A DNA stretch of 64,000 nt from Bradyrhizobium sp. Ce-3 (GCF_022835695.1 NZ_BQUV01000011.1:62001-126000), one strand, 5' to 3'; positions 27,530 to 37,453 are shown, numbered from the stretch's first letter. Notes: a model not told the origin generated them from the sequence alone. A program made the numbers and translations.

Positions 27530-27611
27530 GCATCGGCCTTTATGGTCGAAGCGAAGCAATCTCCGTGCCATCCCGAAGGGCGACGCGTCCTGCTCAGTGA
27601 TCCTCGTGTGA

Positions 27612-28853
27612 TCAGTCACACCGGAACACGTTCTTGCGGATGGTGCCATGCACGCCCCAATTGGCATCGACCACCTGCGTCACGCCGAAATCCGCCCCCA
27701 CCGACATCAGCGAGATCGCCTCGTCCTCGCTGAGCTTGTGCACCGTCATCAGGAAGCGCCGCATCTTGCGGAACGCGTCGCGCATGGCGCGGTCGAGGCT
27801 CGAGTGATTGGCGATTTCGAGCTGCGCATTGGCGCCGAGCTCGGCGAGATAGTTCGGGTAGGTGAAGCCGTAGACCGACCAGGCGTCGGGGGTTTCCAGC
27901 ATCGGATGCGTCAGGCCTTCGAGCTGCGTGCCGCCGAGATCGCGATGCTTGTGCAGGATGAATTCGAAATCGCCGGTGAGCGAGGTCTCGATCGCCGTGC
28001 CGCCGAGCTCGCTGTCCCCCTGCGCGGCATGCGGATCACCGACCGAGAAGAACCCACCGGGCACCGCGACCGGATAGAACATCCTGGCACCCTTGCCGAC
28101 ACGCCAGTCGTCGATATTGCCGCCGGTATAGCTCGGCGGGATCGAGGAGACGAAATCCTGTTCCGACGGCGCGAGGCCCATGGTGCCGAAATGCAGCCGG
28201 GCCGGCACCCGGACATTGCTCAGGACATTCTCGCGCTTGACGACGGTGGCGTGATCGACGCGCACGCCGGGATAGTCGATGGTCGGGTGCACGATGCCGT
28301 CAGGATCGGTCTGCGGCGTCCAGACATAATTGTAGACCGCCCTGGCGAAAGGCTCGCCCGACGTATCGAGCTCGAAGATCGTCACCACCTCGCGCGGCTT
28401 CGGCTCCTCGATCAGGTCGTGATAGTGAAAGCCCCAATTGGCCGCGACGTTGGAGCCGAAGCATTTGCCGGCATGGCAGGCCTTGCAGGCCGGCCGCGGA
28501 CGCACGTCGAGAATGCGAACCTCCAGCACGTCGCCCGGCTCGGCGCCTTCGATCGCCACCGGACCGGTCAGCAGATGCACGCCGACGCCTTCGCCGGAGC
28601 CGCGGATGAACGGCCCTTCGACAGGTCCCGATCCGCGCCGCACCACGGCCTTGTGCTCGCGCGTCCATTTGAACACGCTCTCGGCACCCGGATCGCCCTC
28701 GATCATGCGCTCGTAATCGTCATTGGCATGATGCGTCAACGTCTCGATGGTGGCGCGGTCGCCGGACTTCAGCGTCAACGCCGGCGCCACGACCTTGCTG
28801 AAATAGCCCCAATGCACCGTCTTGGCAGATACCGGCAGCAGATGATGTTTCAC
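27612..28853 (-). CDS. fmdA: acetamidase/formamidase family enzyme
   Basis: 413 residues, normal for the family. It begins MKHHLLPVSAKTVHWGYFS and carries HANDDYERMIEGDPGAESVF, FGSNVAANWGFHYHDL and GDPHAAQGDSELGGTAIETS, the conserved acetamidase/formamidase core. It hydrolyses small amides to acid and ammonia in the cytoplasm; whether the substrate is formamide, acetamide or another amide is not decided by sequence. It sits 40 bases downstream of the ABC permease-ATPase gene and 82 bases upstream of its fused paralogue. Confidence 0.93.
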   Translation of the reverse strand: MKHHLLPVSAKTVHWGYFSKVVAPALTLKSGDRATIETLTHHANDDYERMIEGDPGAESVFKWTREHKAVVRRGSGPVEGPFIRGSGEGVGVHLLTGPVAIEGAEPGDVLEVRILDVRPRPACKACHAGKCFGSNVAANWGFHYHDLIEEPKPREVVTIFELDTSGEPFARAVYNYVWTPQTDPDGIVHPTIDYPGVRVDHATVVKRENVLSNVRVPARLHFGTMGLAPSEQDFVSSIPPSYTGGNIDDWRVGKGARMFYPVAVPGGFFSVGDPHAAQGDSELGGTAIETSLTGDFEFILHKHRDLGGTQLEGLTHPMLETPDAWSVYGFTYPNYLAELGANAQLEIANHSSLDRAMRDAFRKMRRFLMTVHKLSEDEAISLMSVGADFGVTQVVDANWGVHGTIRKNVFRCD

Positions 28854-28893
28854 GCAGAGTCCCTCACGCGGCTGGAAACGGCAAAGCTTCTAT

Positions 28894-30504
28894 TCATGCG
28901 ACCTCGGCCTCCATGGCATTGAGGAAACGCTGCGCGACCGGATTGCGCGGGTTGCTCAGCACCTCGTCGGCCGGCCCCTCCTCGACGATCGCGCCGTCCG
29001 CCAGCAGCACCACGCGATCGGCGACTTCACTGGCGAAACGCAGTTGATGGGTTGAAATGATCATGGTGAGGCCGTCTTCCACCGCGAGACGGCGGATCAC
29101 TTCGAGGACCTCATTGACGAGTTCGGGATCGAGCGCGGAAGTCGGCTCATCCAGCAACAGCACGCTGGGATTCGGCGCGATCGCACGGGCGATGGCGACG
29201 CGCTGCTGCTGGCCGCCGGAGAGATGCCGCGGCAGCGCATCGGCGCGGTGGCTGAGGCCGACGCGCCCGAGCAGCTCGGCCGCCCGGCGATCCGCATCGA
29301 TCCGCGACACGCCATGCACCCAGCGCAGCGGTCCGGCGATGTTCTCTTTCGCGGTGAGGTGGCCGAACAGGTTGAACTGCTGGAACACCATGCCGACGCC
29401 GACCTCGGCCCGCGCCTGCGCCAGCAGTCGCGGCGACAGCGCCTTGCCGCGATCGCTGAAGCCGAGCCGGCGGCCGCCGACCTTGATGCTGCCCTCGTTC
29501 CAGAGTTCGAGATTGTTGATACAGCGAAGCAGCGTGCTCTTGCCGGAGCCGGACGGCCCGAGCAGCGCGATCACCTCGCCGATCCGCACCGTGAGATCGA
29601 CGCCGGCGAGCACCATTTGCTTGTCATAGCTCTTGCGCAGCGCGGCGACATCGACGGCGACATTATTCCGCTTCAGGATCTCGCTGCGCTTGGCGCGATC
29701 GACGCGCTCGGACAGCGCACGCGGCGGCGGCAGTTCGGCGACACCGGCATCGGGCAATATCTCGGGTGGCGCATCCCCCGCCGCAGCCGAGCGATCATCG
29801 AGCCCCTGCGCGCGATACCACGGCATCAGCCGCAGCAGCTTGATCTGCCTCGATGCGCGGTCGAGATCGAACAGCCATTCGAGGAACAGCTGAATGCCGG
29901 CGATTGCCGCGGTGAGGAACAGATAGATCAGGCCGGAGGCGAAGAAGATCGAGAAGAAATCGAACGTGGCCGACGCCATCTGGGTCGAACGCAACGTCAG
30001 CTCCTGCACGGCGATCACCGACGCCAGCGACGAATTCTTCAGCGCGCTGACGGTCTCGTTGCCGAAGGCGGGGATCATCGAGCGGATCGCCTGCGGCGCG
30101 ATGATCCTGCGCATCAGGACGCCCGGCGTCATGCCGAGCGCCTGCCCGGCCAGCACCTGGCCGCGATCGACGCCGAGCACGCCGGAGCGCAGCATCTCGG
30201 CGATGAATGGAGCCTCGTTGCAGGCCAGCGCGAGGCCGGCGGCGAGAATGGCGGGGAGCTTGATGCCGATCTGCGGCAGGGCGTTATAGGCGAACACCAT
30301 CTGCAGGATCAGCGGCGTGCCGCGAAAGATCACGGTGTAGACCCGGGCAAAGGACGCCAGCGCCTTGAAGCGGCTGAGCTGCATCCACGCCAGGATCACA
30401 CCGAGCACCAGGCCGCCGAGCAGACCGAGGGCCGTGACCTGCAAGGTCGCCTGGATGCCCTCGATCATGTACGGCATGGTCAGATAGTGGAGGAACAGCT
30501 CCAT
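28894..30504 (-). CDS. polar-amino-acid ABC transporter permease-ATPase fusion
   Basis: 536 residues. Residues 1-235 are a His/Glu/Gln-type permease with about five helices and the contact loop GQALGMTPGVLMRRIIAPQA. A linker rich in Ala/Pro/Asp leads to an ATPase with Walker A GPSGSGKST, signature LSGGQQQRVAIARAI, Walker B VLLLDEPTSALDPE and switch His in ISTHQL. The chain presumably dimerises to give a complete transporter. It follows the binding-protein gene by 31 bases. Such fusions are known in Bradyrhizobium-like genomes. Confidence 0.93.
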   Translation of the reverse strand: MELFLHYLTMPYMIEGIQATLQVTALGLLGGLVLGVILAWMQLSRFKALASFARVYTVIFRGTPLILQMVFAYNALPQIGIKLPAILAAGLALACNEAPFIAEMLRSGVLGVDRGQVLAGQALGMTPGVLMRRIIAPQAIRSMIPAFGNETVSALKNSSLASVIAVQELTLRSTQMASATFDFFSIFFASGLIYLFLTAAIAGIQLFLEWLFDLDRASRQIKLLRLMPWYRAQGLDDRSAAAGDAPPEILPDAGVAELPPPRALSERVDRAKRSEILKRNNVAVDVAALRKSYDKQMVLAGVDLTVRIGEVIALLGPSGSGKSTLLRCINNLELWNEGSIKVGGRRLGFSDRGKALSPRLLAQARAEVGVGMVFQQFNLFGHLTAKENIAGPLRWVHGVSRIDADRRAAELLGRVGLSHRADALPRHLSGGQQQRVAIARAIAPNPSVLLLDEPTSALDPELVNEVLEVIRRLAVEDGLTMIISTHQLRFASEVADRVVLLADGAIVEEGPADEVLSNPRNPVAQRFLNAMEAEVA

Positions 30505-30535
30505 CGAGCATGTCGTCCTTCTGCCGGTACCGGGC

Positions 30536-31429
30536 CTACTTGACCATCAGCAGGCCGGGTTCGATCAGGTTCTCCGGATCGAGATTCCACTTCTTCAGCA
30601 GCGCGAGCTGATCGCCGGATTTGTAGATCTCGGTCAGCGCCGCCTTCACGGCATCGCGGAAGGCCGGCTTGTCCTTGGGCACGGCGATGCCGACCTTGTA
30701 CGGGATCGTCACCGCGATCGCCTTTTCGAGCTTGTCCGGATAGGCCTTCACCGCATTGTCGACAGTGTTGACGTCGTTGACATAGGTGTCGGCGCGCCCG
30801 GCCAGGATCGCCTGAATGCAGTTGGCGTTGTTGTCGTAGAGCTGAATGGTCGGCTCAGCCTTGCCTTCCTTCTTGCACTCGCCCACCAGCGCCTGGATCA
30901 GCGGAACTTCGACGTAGCCGGTGTTCTCGGCCGCCGCCGCGCCGCACATCGAGGTATTGATGCCGGTTATCTTCTTCGGATTGCCCTTGGCGACCAGTAC
31001 GCCGTCGAACACCTTCGAATAGGTGATGAAGTCGGCCGCCTTGGCCCGCTCTTCGGTAGCGTAGATGTCGGAGATCACGATGTCGGCCTGGCCGCTGGAC
31101 AGCGTGGTCAGCAGTGCGGCGAAGGTCACCGCCTTGTAGGTCAGCTTGAAACCGAGACATTCGCCGATCTGCTCGCCGAGATCGATATCGAAGCCGACAT
31201 ATTTGTTCGGATCCTTCGGATCGATCGACTCGTAGCCCGGCGTATGCGGATTGATCGCGTTGACGAGGGTCTTGCCCTTCCAGTCCGGATATTTTGCCTG
31301 CAGTTCGGCACAGGCGGCCGGCGCGGCTGCCCTGGCGATGGTCGGCGCACCGACGCCCACGACGAGCAGTGCACCGAGCGCCGCGATATGGATGAGTTTG
31401 TACGTGCGCGGAAAAGATAACGTGACCAT
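30536..31429 (-). CDS. polar-amino-acid-type ABC transporter substrate-binding protein
   Basis: 297 residues from the ATG at 31429, preceded by AGAGG. A Sec signal (TYKLIHIAALGALLVVGVG, then ARA) is followed by a type II periplasmic-binding fold: YVGFDIDLGEQIGECLGFKL, ADIVISDIYATEERA and RADTYVNDVNTVDN. It delivers a small amine, amino acid or amide-like solute to the permease-ATPase. It is the first gene of the amidase set, so the ligand is probably an amidase substrate; this is inference. The extended frame to 31561 is not favoured. Confidence 0.92.
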   Translation of the reverse strand: MVTLSFPRTYKLIHIAALGALLVVGVGAPTIARAAAPAACAELQAKYPDWKGKTLVNAINPHTPGYESIDPKDPNKYVGFDIDLGEQIGECLGFKLTYKAVTFAALLTTLSSGQADIVISDIYATEERAKAADFITYSKVFDGVLVAKGNPKKITGINTSMCGAAAAENTGYVEVPLIQALVGECKKEGKAEPTIQLYDNNANCIQAILAGRADTYVNDVNTVDNAVKAYPDKLEKAIAVTIPYKVGIAVPKDKPAFRDAVKAALTEIYKSGDQLALLKKWNLDPENLIEPGLLMVK

Positions 31430-31766
31430 TCGATCCTCTTTCGACGTTGTCATGGCGCAAGCCACGGTCCAAACCTCGAAGAAGTAAACGGCGGTCTCCG
31501 GCGGAAAACTTGTCTGGGGACGCACAATAAATTGGATGAACTGCCGCCAAACCTTGGGCACGACGCGCTCATATTTTGAGCAGCGGCGGTCGGGGGCTGA
31601 GCGCGCCGCTCGATGCAGCTGTCGCCCCGGCGAAAGCCGGGGCCCATAACCACAAATGTCGATTGTTTGAATAAGGCGTCTGCCAGGTCGCCCTATCGAG
31701 AAGCCGCGGCGTATGGGTCCCGGCCTACGCCGGGACGACGCCGGTAGCTTGATTGACGATTGTGAA
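31430..31766. other. 337-base gap upstream of the amidase transport operon
   Basis: The part next to the binding-protein gene is AT-richer and should contain its promoter, though I could not pick out certain -35/-10 boxes. The remainder is the dispersed repeat at 31619-31741. No gene is supported here. Confidence 0.5.
31619..31741. repeat. intergenic inverted repeat, family D
   Basis: Arms CCCCGGCGAAAGCCGGGGCC and GGGTCCCGGCCTACGCCGGG; the left one continues CCATAACCACA. Other copies are at 50737-50870 and 53348-53471, with a single-hairpin version at 43337-43367. Confidence 0.85.
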
Positions 31767-33485
31767 TCACCCCGTCGCGGGGACGATCTTCTCCGCCGGC
31801 GCGTTCCACGGCCGGTCCGGCGAGGCGAGGCCGATCAGGCGGCCCTGGATGAAGTCGCAGCCCCATTCGCGCAGCATCACGGCGGCTTCTTCGTCCTGCA
31901 CCCATTCGGCGACGGTCTTGATCTCGAGACGGCGCGCGAGGTCGATCAGGGTCTGCACGAAGGCGCGGTCGTCGGCCGAACGCACGATGTTCTGCACGAA
32001 GGCACCATCGATCTTGACGATATCGACGCCGAGCTTGCGCAGATTGCGGAACGAGGTGTAGCCGGCGCCGAAATCGTCGATCGCGATCCGGCTGCCGAAG
32101 TTCTTCAGCCGGGTGACGAAGCCGCGGACGTCGTCGATGTCCTGGATCGCGACCGTCTCGGTGATCTCGACGATCAGCCGCTCGCCGACGCCGGGATGCG
32201 CCCGCATCAAGGATTCGATGGTGGCCCACCAGTCCGGGTCCATGGTGGTATCCGGCGAGATGTTGAGGCTGAGCTGCACGCCGGGGGCTGCCGCAAGCTC
32301 GGCGATCGCAAGCTCCAGCACGCGATGATCGACCAGCCGGATCAGGCCGAGCCTTTCTGCGACCGGCACGATATCGGGCGCGAGCAGCGCGCGGCCGTCG
32401 TCCTGCTCCATGCGAACCAGGCACTCGTAGAACGCAGGCTGCCGCGAGCGCGCCTCGACCACCGGCTCGAAGCCGATCACGATGCGGCGCTCGTTCAGTG
32501 CGGTGACGATCTCGTCGGTGACGCGGATGTTGACCCGGCGCTGCGCGTCGCGCTCGACATTCGGCTTCCACAGCGCGAACGATCCGGCGCGGCGGTTCTT
32601 GGCGGCGTCCAGCGTCTCCTGGGCGCGATTGACCGCCTCCTCCGCCGACTTGGCATGGCGCGGGATGGTGACGGCGCCGATCGAAGCGGTCACCGACACC
32701 GGGCCGGACTTGGTCGGCACCACCTCGTCGCGCACCGCGGCGAGGAAGCGCTCGGCCGCGACATTGGTGTCGTCGACGGTGCAGTTGCGCAGGATCAAGC
32801 CGAACTTGTTGCCGGAGAAGCGGCCGAGCATGTCGCCGCTGCGCAGCCGCGCACGAATTCGTTTCGCGACCTCGGCGATGACGGCATCCGCGACATCGAA
32901 GCCGAAGGCATCGTTGACCCGCGCCAAATGATCGATGCCGATCAGCATGAAGGCGCAGGAGGTGCGGAAGCGCGCGCACTCCTCCATCGCCTCGGCGAGC
33001 GAGGCGACCAGATGGGTGCGGTTGAGCTCGTTGGTCAGCGGATCGTGCCGCGACAATTTCAGCAGCTGCTCGTCGCGGGCGTGGCGTTCATTGTTGACGC
33101 GGACGACGCCCTGCACGTGCGACGGCCTGCCGTCGGCGCCGGCAAACCAGCAGCCGGTCTCCTCGATCCAGATCACCGGCGCCGAGGTGACGGCCCGCAC
33201 GCCATATTCGATTCGGTAGGGCACGCCCTCGCCGCTCCGCACCGGCACGGACTGGCCGAGCGCATCCGATCGAACCGAGCGCTGTGGCTCGATCAGCTTG
33301 GCGAGTTCGGCGCCGCTCGCCAGCGCCACGAGGGGGATATCCGGGAAGACCGTCGCCGCATTGTCGCTCCAGGCAATCGCGTCGCTCGCCAGGTCCCAAG
33401 CGAAAGTCGCTTGGCCGAGCGAGGCGAGGATGCTGGCAGCTGGCGGGACAGGGAGCATCGAACATGTCTCGATTTGGGACGGCAC
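31767..33485 (-). CDS. cyclic-di-GMP-type protein: PAS-like, degenerate GGDEF, EAL
   Basis: 572 residues from a GTG at 33485; an ATG at 33458 is an equally plausible start. Residues about 15-130 look like a PAS-type sensor. The GGDEF domain (about 140-300) reads RFSGNKFGL at residues 222-230, so GGDEF is replaced by SGNKF and diguanylate cyclase activity is probably lost. The EAL domain (about 325-565) keeps Glu354 (in YECLVRM), the Asn of SLNIS, the EIT acidic pair, DDFGAGYTSF and IKTVAEW, so phosphodiesterase activity is plausible. No membrane segment is visible, hence cytoplasmic. Confidence 0.92.
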   Translation of the reverse strand: MPSQIETCSMLPVPPAASILASLGQATFAWDLASDAIAWSDNAATVFPDIPLVALASGAELAKLIEPQRSVRSDALGQSVPVRSGEGVPYRIEYGVRAVTSAPVIWIEETGCWFAGADGRPSHVQGVVRVNNERHARDEQLLKLSRHDPLTNELNRTHLVASLAEAMEECARFRTSCAFMLIGIDHLARVNDAFGFDVADAVIAEVAKRIRARLRSGDMLGRFSGNKFGLILRNCTVDDTNVAAERFLAAVRDEVVPTKSGPVSVTASIGAVTIPRHAKSAEEAVNRAQETLDAAKNRRAGSFALWKPNVERDAQRRVNIRVTDEIVTALNERRIVIGFEPVVEARSRQPAFYECLVRMEQDDGRALLAPDIVPVAERLGLIRLVDHRVLELAIAELAAAPGVQLSLNISPDTTMDPDWWATIESLMRAHPGVGERLIVEITETVAIQDIDDVRGFVTRLKNFGSRIAIDDFGAGYTSFRNLRKLGVDIVKIDGAFVQNIVRSADDRAFVQTLIDLARRLEIKTVAEWVQDEEAAVMLREWGCDFIQGRLIGLASPDRPWNAPAEKIVPATG

Positions 33486-33677
33486 CCGGTGATTCTGTAC
33501 GCTCTCAAGATAGTGGTTCCGGTGAATCCAACGCTAGGAGAAGTTGATAAATAATCTGGAAACCACGTTTTCGACTGCCGCGGAACGAACTGGGGATGGC
33601 GGGCATGACCCTTGCCATGAGGGTGTTGCAGCGGGACGCGACGTCCCAAACTATGACGCTCCAACGGGTCGCAGGCG

Positions 33678-33962
33678 ATGCTCGAGTTCGATCAATCAGA
33701 GGTGCAGGACGGCGAGTTCACCGACACGGCCGGGGTGACCGGCACGGCGCTGGTGCCGCTGACCGTGACCACCCATTGGGCGCCCAAGATCCCGCTGCCC
33801 CATGGGGACCCTTCATTTCTGGCTCACCTGATCGCAACCGCCGCGCACGAACCGCAGACGCGCGGGCTGCGGCGTGGCTCATTGGCCGATGCGCAGAGCG
33901 CCTACGGCCCGCATGTCGACGAACGCCGCAGCGTCGCGCGGCGCACAAGGCAGATCATCTAG
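33678..33962 (+). CDS. small conserved-looking hypothetical protein
   Basis: 94 residues. The C-terminal part FLAHLIATAAHEPQTRGLRRGSLADAQSAYGP resembles, from memory, a small protein family recurring in Bradyrhizobium genomes with no known function. No domain, signal peptide or membrane segment is apparent. The ribosome-binding site is weak (GCAGGCG just before the ATG). It is divergent from the GGDEF/EAL gene across 192 bases in which I see no other feature. Confidence 0.55.
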   Translation: MLEFDQSEVQDGEFTDTAGVTGTALVPLTVTTHWAPKIPLPHGDPSFLAHLIATAAHEPQTRGLRRGSLADAQSAYGPHVDERRSVARRTRQII

Positions 33963-33978
33963 CTCATCATCACGATGG

Positions 33979-34449
33979 TCAGCGGGCCTTGACGGGCCGA
34001 TTGCCGTGGCTGTCCTGCGGCACGCCGCGGCGTAGCGACATGTGGGAATGGATGCCGAGCCAGCGTCCGTCGGCCTGCCGCGCCAGAATGATCGTGGCCC
34101 GCCCCGGCCGGTCGAAGCGGCTGCCGTCCGGATGGAAGCCGGTGCTGGTCCACGGCGTGATCACCGTCGCCATGCCGCCGTCGGCGCTGACCAGCACCTC
34201 GGTGTGTTCGAGATCGAAGGCGAAATCCGCGGTGCGGGGCCAGACGTTGTCCCACTGCATCTCGGTCCAGCGCGTGCGGCCGTGGATCAATTCCTGATAG
34301 GTGCCGAACGAGATGATGTCCGAATGCCAGAACGGGCGGGCAGCAGCATAGTCGACCGCCCTGACGCAGGCGGCGAACCGTTCCAGCCAGTCGAAGATCG
34401 ATCGGGTCGTCGTCGGATCGGCGATCGGAAGAGCTGTTTCTGCGCTCAT
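33979..34449 (-). CDS. SnoaL-like / nuclear-transport-factor-2-fold protein
   Basis: 156 residues from the ATG at 34449. The cone-shaped NTF2-like fold is suggested by FDWLERFAACVRAVDYAAAR, FWHSDIISFGTYQELIHGR and GRATIILARQADGRWLGIHS, the last being the typical closing strand pair. The family includes ketosteroid isomerases, hydroxylating enzymes and ligand-binding proteins, so the function is open. It lies 19 bases after the membrane-protein gene and is probably co-transcribed with it. Confidence 0.85.
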   Translation of the reverse strand: MSAETALPIADPTTTRSIFDWLERFAACVRAVDYAAARPFWHSDIISFGTYQELIHGRTRWTEMQWDNVWPRTADFAFDLEHTEVLVSADGGMATVITPWTSTGFHPDGSRFDRPGRATIILARQADGRWLGIHSHMSLRRGVPQDSHGNRPVKAR

Positions 34450-34468
34450 GATCGTCCTCGAACGGTGT

Positions 34469-35098
34469 CTAGCGCTGCGGCGGGTCCGACGGGGGCTGGC
34501 CGCCCGGCTGCAAATCCGGCGAGGCGACGGTCGGCTTCGGCGCGGATTGATCGGCCAACACCGATTCCGCGACCGATGTCGCCGGAGGAACGGGTGCGGC
34601 CGGCGGCGGCGCGGCAGGCGCCGGTGCGGCAACGGGCGCAGGCTCAGGACGTGGCGCGGGTGCCGGCGCAGGTTGCGGCGCCTCGGGCTGCGATTTGCTG
34701 ACCGGCGCAGGCACTGGCGCAGCGGCCACCGCACGGCGGCGGGTGCGCAACGCAATTCCGGAAATGAAATCGACCAGCGCAAGCAGCGTGAGCAGGCCAT
34801 AGGTCGAATTGCCGAATTTCGGCCAGAGCACGAATTCGGCGGCGGCGGCGCCGAACACGATCAGCGACAGCAGATGATCAGTGAGATATTTCGCGCCGGG
34901 GCGCGCGCCCTTGATCACCTCGAGCAGCAACAGCAGCACGCCGGCGGCGAGCAGCATGTCGCTCAGCGTGATCTGCCACACTTCGCCCGACAGCAATGTC
35001 AGCCTGATCAGCGGGTCCGTGAAGGACACGCCGGGCATCAGGAAGGCGATGATGTTGTAGACCGCGAGCGGAACGAGCAGCAGCGGAAAACCGACCAT
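34469..35098 (-). CDS. membrane protein with Ala/Pro-rich C-terminal tail
   Basis: 209 residues. Four hydrophobic helices occupy residues about 1-115 (FPLLLVPLAVYNIIAFLM; DMLLAAGVLLLLLEVIKG; LLSLIVFGAAAAEFVLW; TYGLLTLLALVDFISGIAL). A basic stop (RTRRR) is followed by a tail of about 90 residues rich in Ala and Pro, likely unstructured. I do not recognise a named family. Its neighbours give no clear pathway. Confidence 0.8.
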   Translation of the reverse strand: MVGFPLLLVPLAVYNIIAFLMPGVSFTDPLIRLTLLSGEVWQITLSDMLLAAGVLLLLLEVIKGARPGAKYLTDHLLSLIVFGAAAAEFVLWPKFGNSTYGLLTLLALVDFISGIALRTRRRAVAAAPVPAPVSKSQPEAPQPAPAPAPRPEPAPVAAPAPAAPPPAAPVPPATSVAESVLADQSAPKPTVASPDLQPGGQPPSDPPQR

Positions 35099-35249
35099 CG
35101 GGGCTTGCGCCTTATTTCAGGGAGAACCAGCAATGCGGCGATGCTCACTGGCTTCGCCGCGGACGCGCCCGTCTTGACCGCACTCGTTGGCCGAATTCGG
35201 GCGCAGCGCCGTCTTGATTGCGGGATGATATGTCCGGATAGCCGCTAGG

Positions 35250-35271
35250 CGCTTTTCCGGATCATGCTCCC
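35250..35271. repeat. partial family F palindrome
   Basis: GCGCTTTTCCGGATCATGCTC matches one arm of the family F elements; the partner arm is missing. It lies 29 bases downstream of rpmF. Confidence 0.5.
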
Positions 35272-35299
35272 GCCAGCGGCGCGACAGCCGAAGGTCCGA

Positions 35300-35485
35300 T
35301 CAGGACTCTTTCTTGGCCTTCAGGACCTGGCGGCCCTTGTACATGCCGGTCTTCAGGTCGAGGTGGTGCGGACGGCGCAGTTCGCCGGAGTCCTTGTCCT
35401 CGACATAGGTCGGGGTCTTGATCGCATCGGCCGAACGGCGCATGCCACGGCGCGACGGCGAGGTTTTTCTTCTGGGAACGGCCAT
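35300..35485 (-). CDS. rpmF: 50S ribosomal protein L32
   Basis: 61 residues starting [18 protein letters not shown], the invariant L32 opening. It has no cysteine, so it is the zinc-free form of L32. Located downstream of mtgA on the same strand with a 157-base gap that likely holds its own promoter. Confidence 0.97.
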   Translation of the reverse strand: MAVPRRKTSPSRRGMRRSADAIKTPTYVEDKDSGELRRPHHLDLKTGMYKGRQVLKAKKES

Positions 35486-35642
35486 GACGGTGTCCTCTAG
35501 GGTGTTGCGGAGGCATCGTCCGAAATGCGGACGGGCTCAGCGCTTCGAAGCGCAAGCTGCGATGCCGGTAAGGCCGCGCTTATAGAGGAAGGGCCAACGT
35601 AAATCTAGGGTCCGATCAGGCAAAATGCGCCCGAAATCGCCC

Positions 35643-36344
<702 letters not shown>

Positions 36345-36514
36345 GGAAGGATTTGGGACCCGCCCGCCAGAACACGGCCGGCGCCATCAGACGTCTGAGG
36401 GATAATTCACGGTTTTTCCAGCACTTTTAAGGCGCAATCCGTCGCAGGGTGGAATTGACGAAGCCGATCCCATCAACGATTGTCCGGCCGAAAATCGATC
36501 TGGAGCAATTCTTA

Positions 36515-37435
36515 ATGACGACCGGTACTGCAGAGTTTTCCAAGCGGCTGGACCAGACCGCGGAGGATACCGAAGCCCTGCTCGCCAAACTGCTGTCCGA
36601 TGCGACCGAGAGCGACGAGATCGTGCGCCCGAAGCGGCTGATCGAGGCGATGCGCTATTCGAGCCTCGGCGGCGGCAAGCGGCTGCGGCCGTTCCTGGCG
36701 GTCGAGAGCGCTGCGGTGTTCGGCATCCCGCGTGACTCCGCGCTGCTGGTGGGCGCCGCGCTCGAATGCATCCACTGCTACTCGCTGATCCACGACGATC
36801 TGCCGGCGATGGACAATTCCGATCTGCGCCGCGGCCGCCCGACCCTGCACAAGGCCTATGACGACGCCACCGCGATCCTTGCCGGCGACGCGCTGCTGAC
36901 GATCGCCTTCGACATCATCACCCGCGATGCGATCCACAAGGACGCGCAGGTGCGCCTGCTCTTGACCCGCGCGCTGGCGCGCGCCTCCGGCGTCGGCGGC
37001 ATGGCCGGCGGCCAGATCCTCGACCTCGCCGGCGAAGGCCGCTTCGGCGACCGCGAGCCGGTCGACGTCGCGCGGCTGCAGCAGATGAAGACCGGCGCGC
37101 TGCTCCGCTTCGGCTGCATCGCCGGCGCGATCCTGGGCCAGGCCTCCGAGAAGGAATACCAGGCGCTCGACGATTACGGCAAAGCGCTCGGCGAAGCCTT
37201 CCAGATCGCCGACGATCTGCTCGACGTCGAGGGCGACGCCGCCGCGCTCGGCAAGCCGGCCGGCGCCGACGCGGCGCTCGGCAAGACCACCTTCGTCACC
37301 CAGCTCGGCATCGACGGCGCCAAGCAGCGCGTGCGCGACCTCTTGGCGCGTGCCGACGCCGCGCTGTCGGTGTTCGGCGATCGGGGCGACGTGCTGCGCG
37401 CGGCAGCCCGCTTCGTCGCAGAGCGAAAGAACTAG
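36515..37435 (+). CDS. ispA: polyprenyl diphosphate synthase (farnesyl diphosphate synthase type)
   Basis: 306 residues from the ATG at 36515, preceded by GGAG; a GTG at 36449 would add an unlikely tail. The first Asp-rich motif DDLPAMD is at residues 94-100 with GGGKRLRPFL before it, and the second is QIADDLLDVEGD. It condenses isopentenyl diphosphate with allylic diphosphates. CYSLIHDDLPAMDNSDLRRG fits the bacterial FPP synthase group, though geranylgeranyl product length cannot be excluded. Confidence 0.93.
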   Translation: MTTGTAEFSKRLDQTAEDTEALLAKLLSDATESDEIVRPKRLIEAMRYSSLGGGKRLRPFLAVESAAVFGIPRDSALLVGAALECIHCYSLIHDDLPAMDNSDLRRGRPTLHKAYDDATAILAGDALLTIAFDIITRDAIHKDAQVRLLLTRALARASGVGGMAGGQILDLAGEGRFGDREPVDVARLQQMKTGALLRFGCIAGAILGQASEKEYQALDDYGKALGEAFQIADDLLDVEGDAAALGKPAGADAALGKTTFVTQLGIDGAKQRVRDLLARADAALSVFGDRGDVLRAAARFVAERKN

Positions 37436-37453
37436 CCGAAAGCAGCGCGGGAC

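Noticed and set aside
31767-33485. Active diguanylate cyclase
   Set aside because: The GGDEF site reads SGNKF, missing both acidic catalytic residues.
36449-36514. Upstream GTG start for the polyprenyl synthase
   Set aside because: The ATG at 36515 has GGAG and gives the family's normal length.
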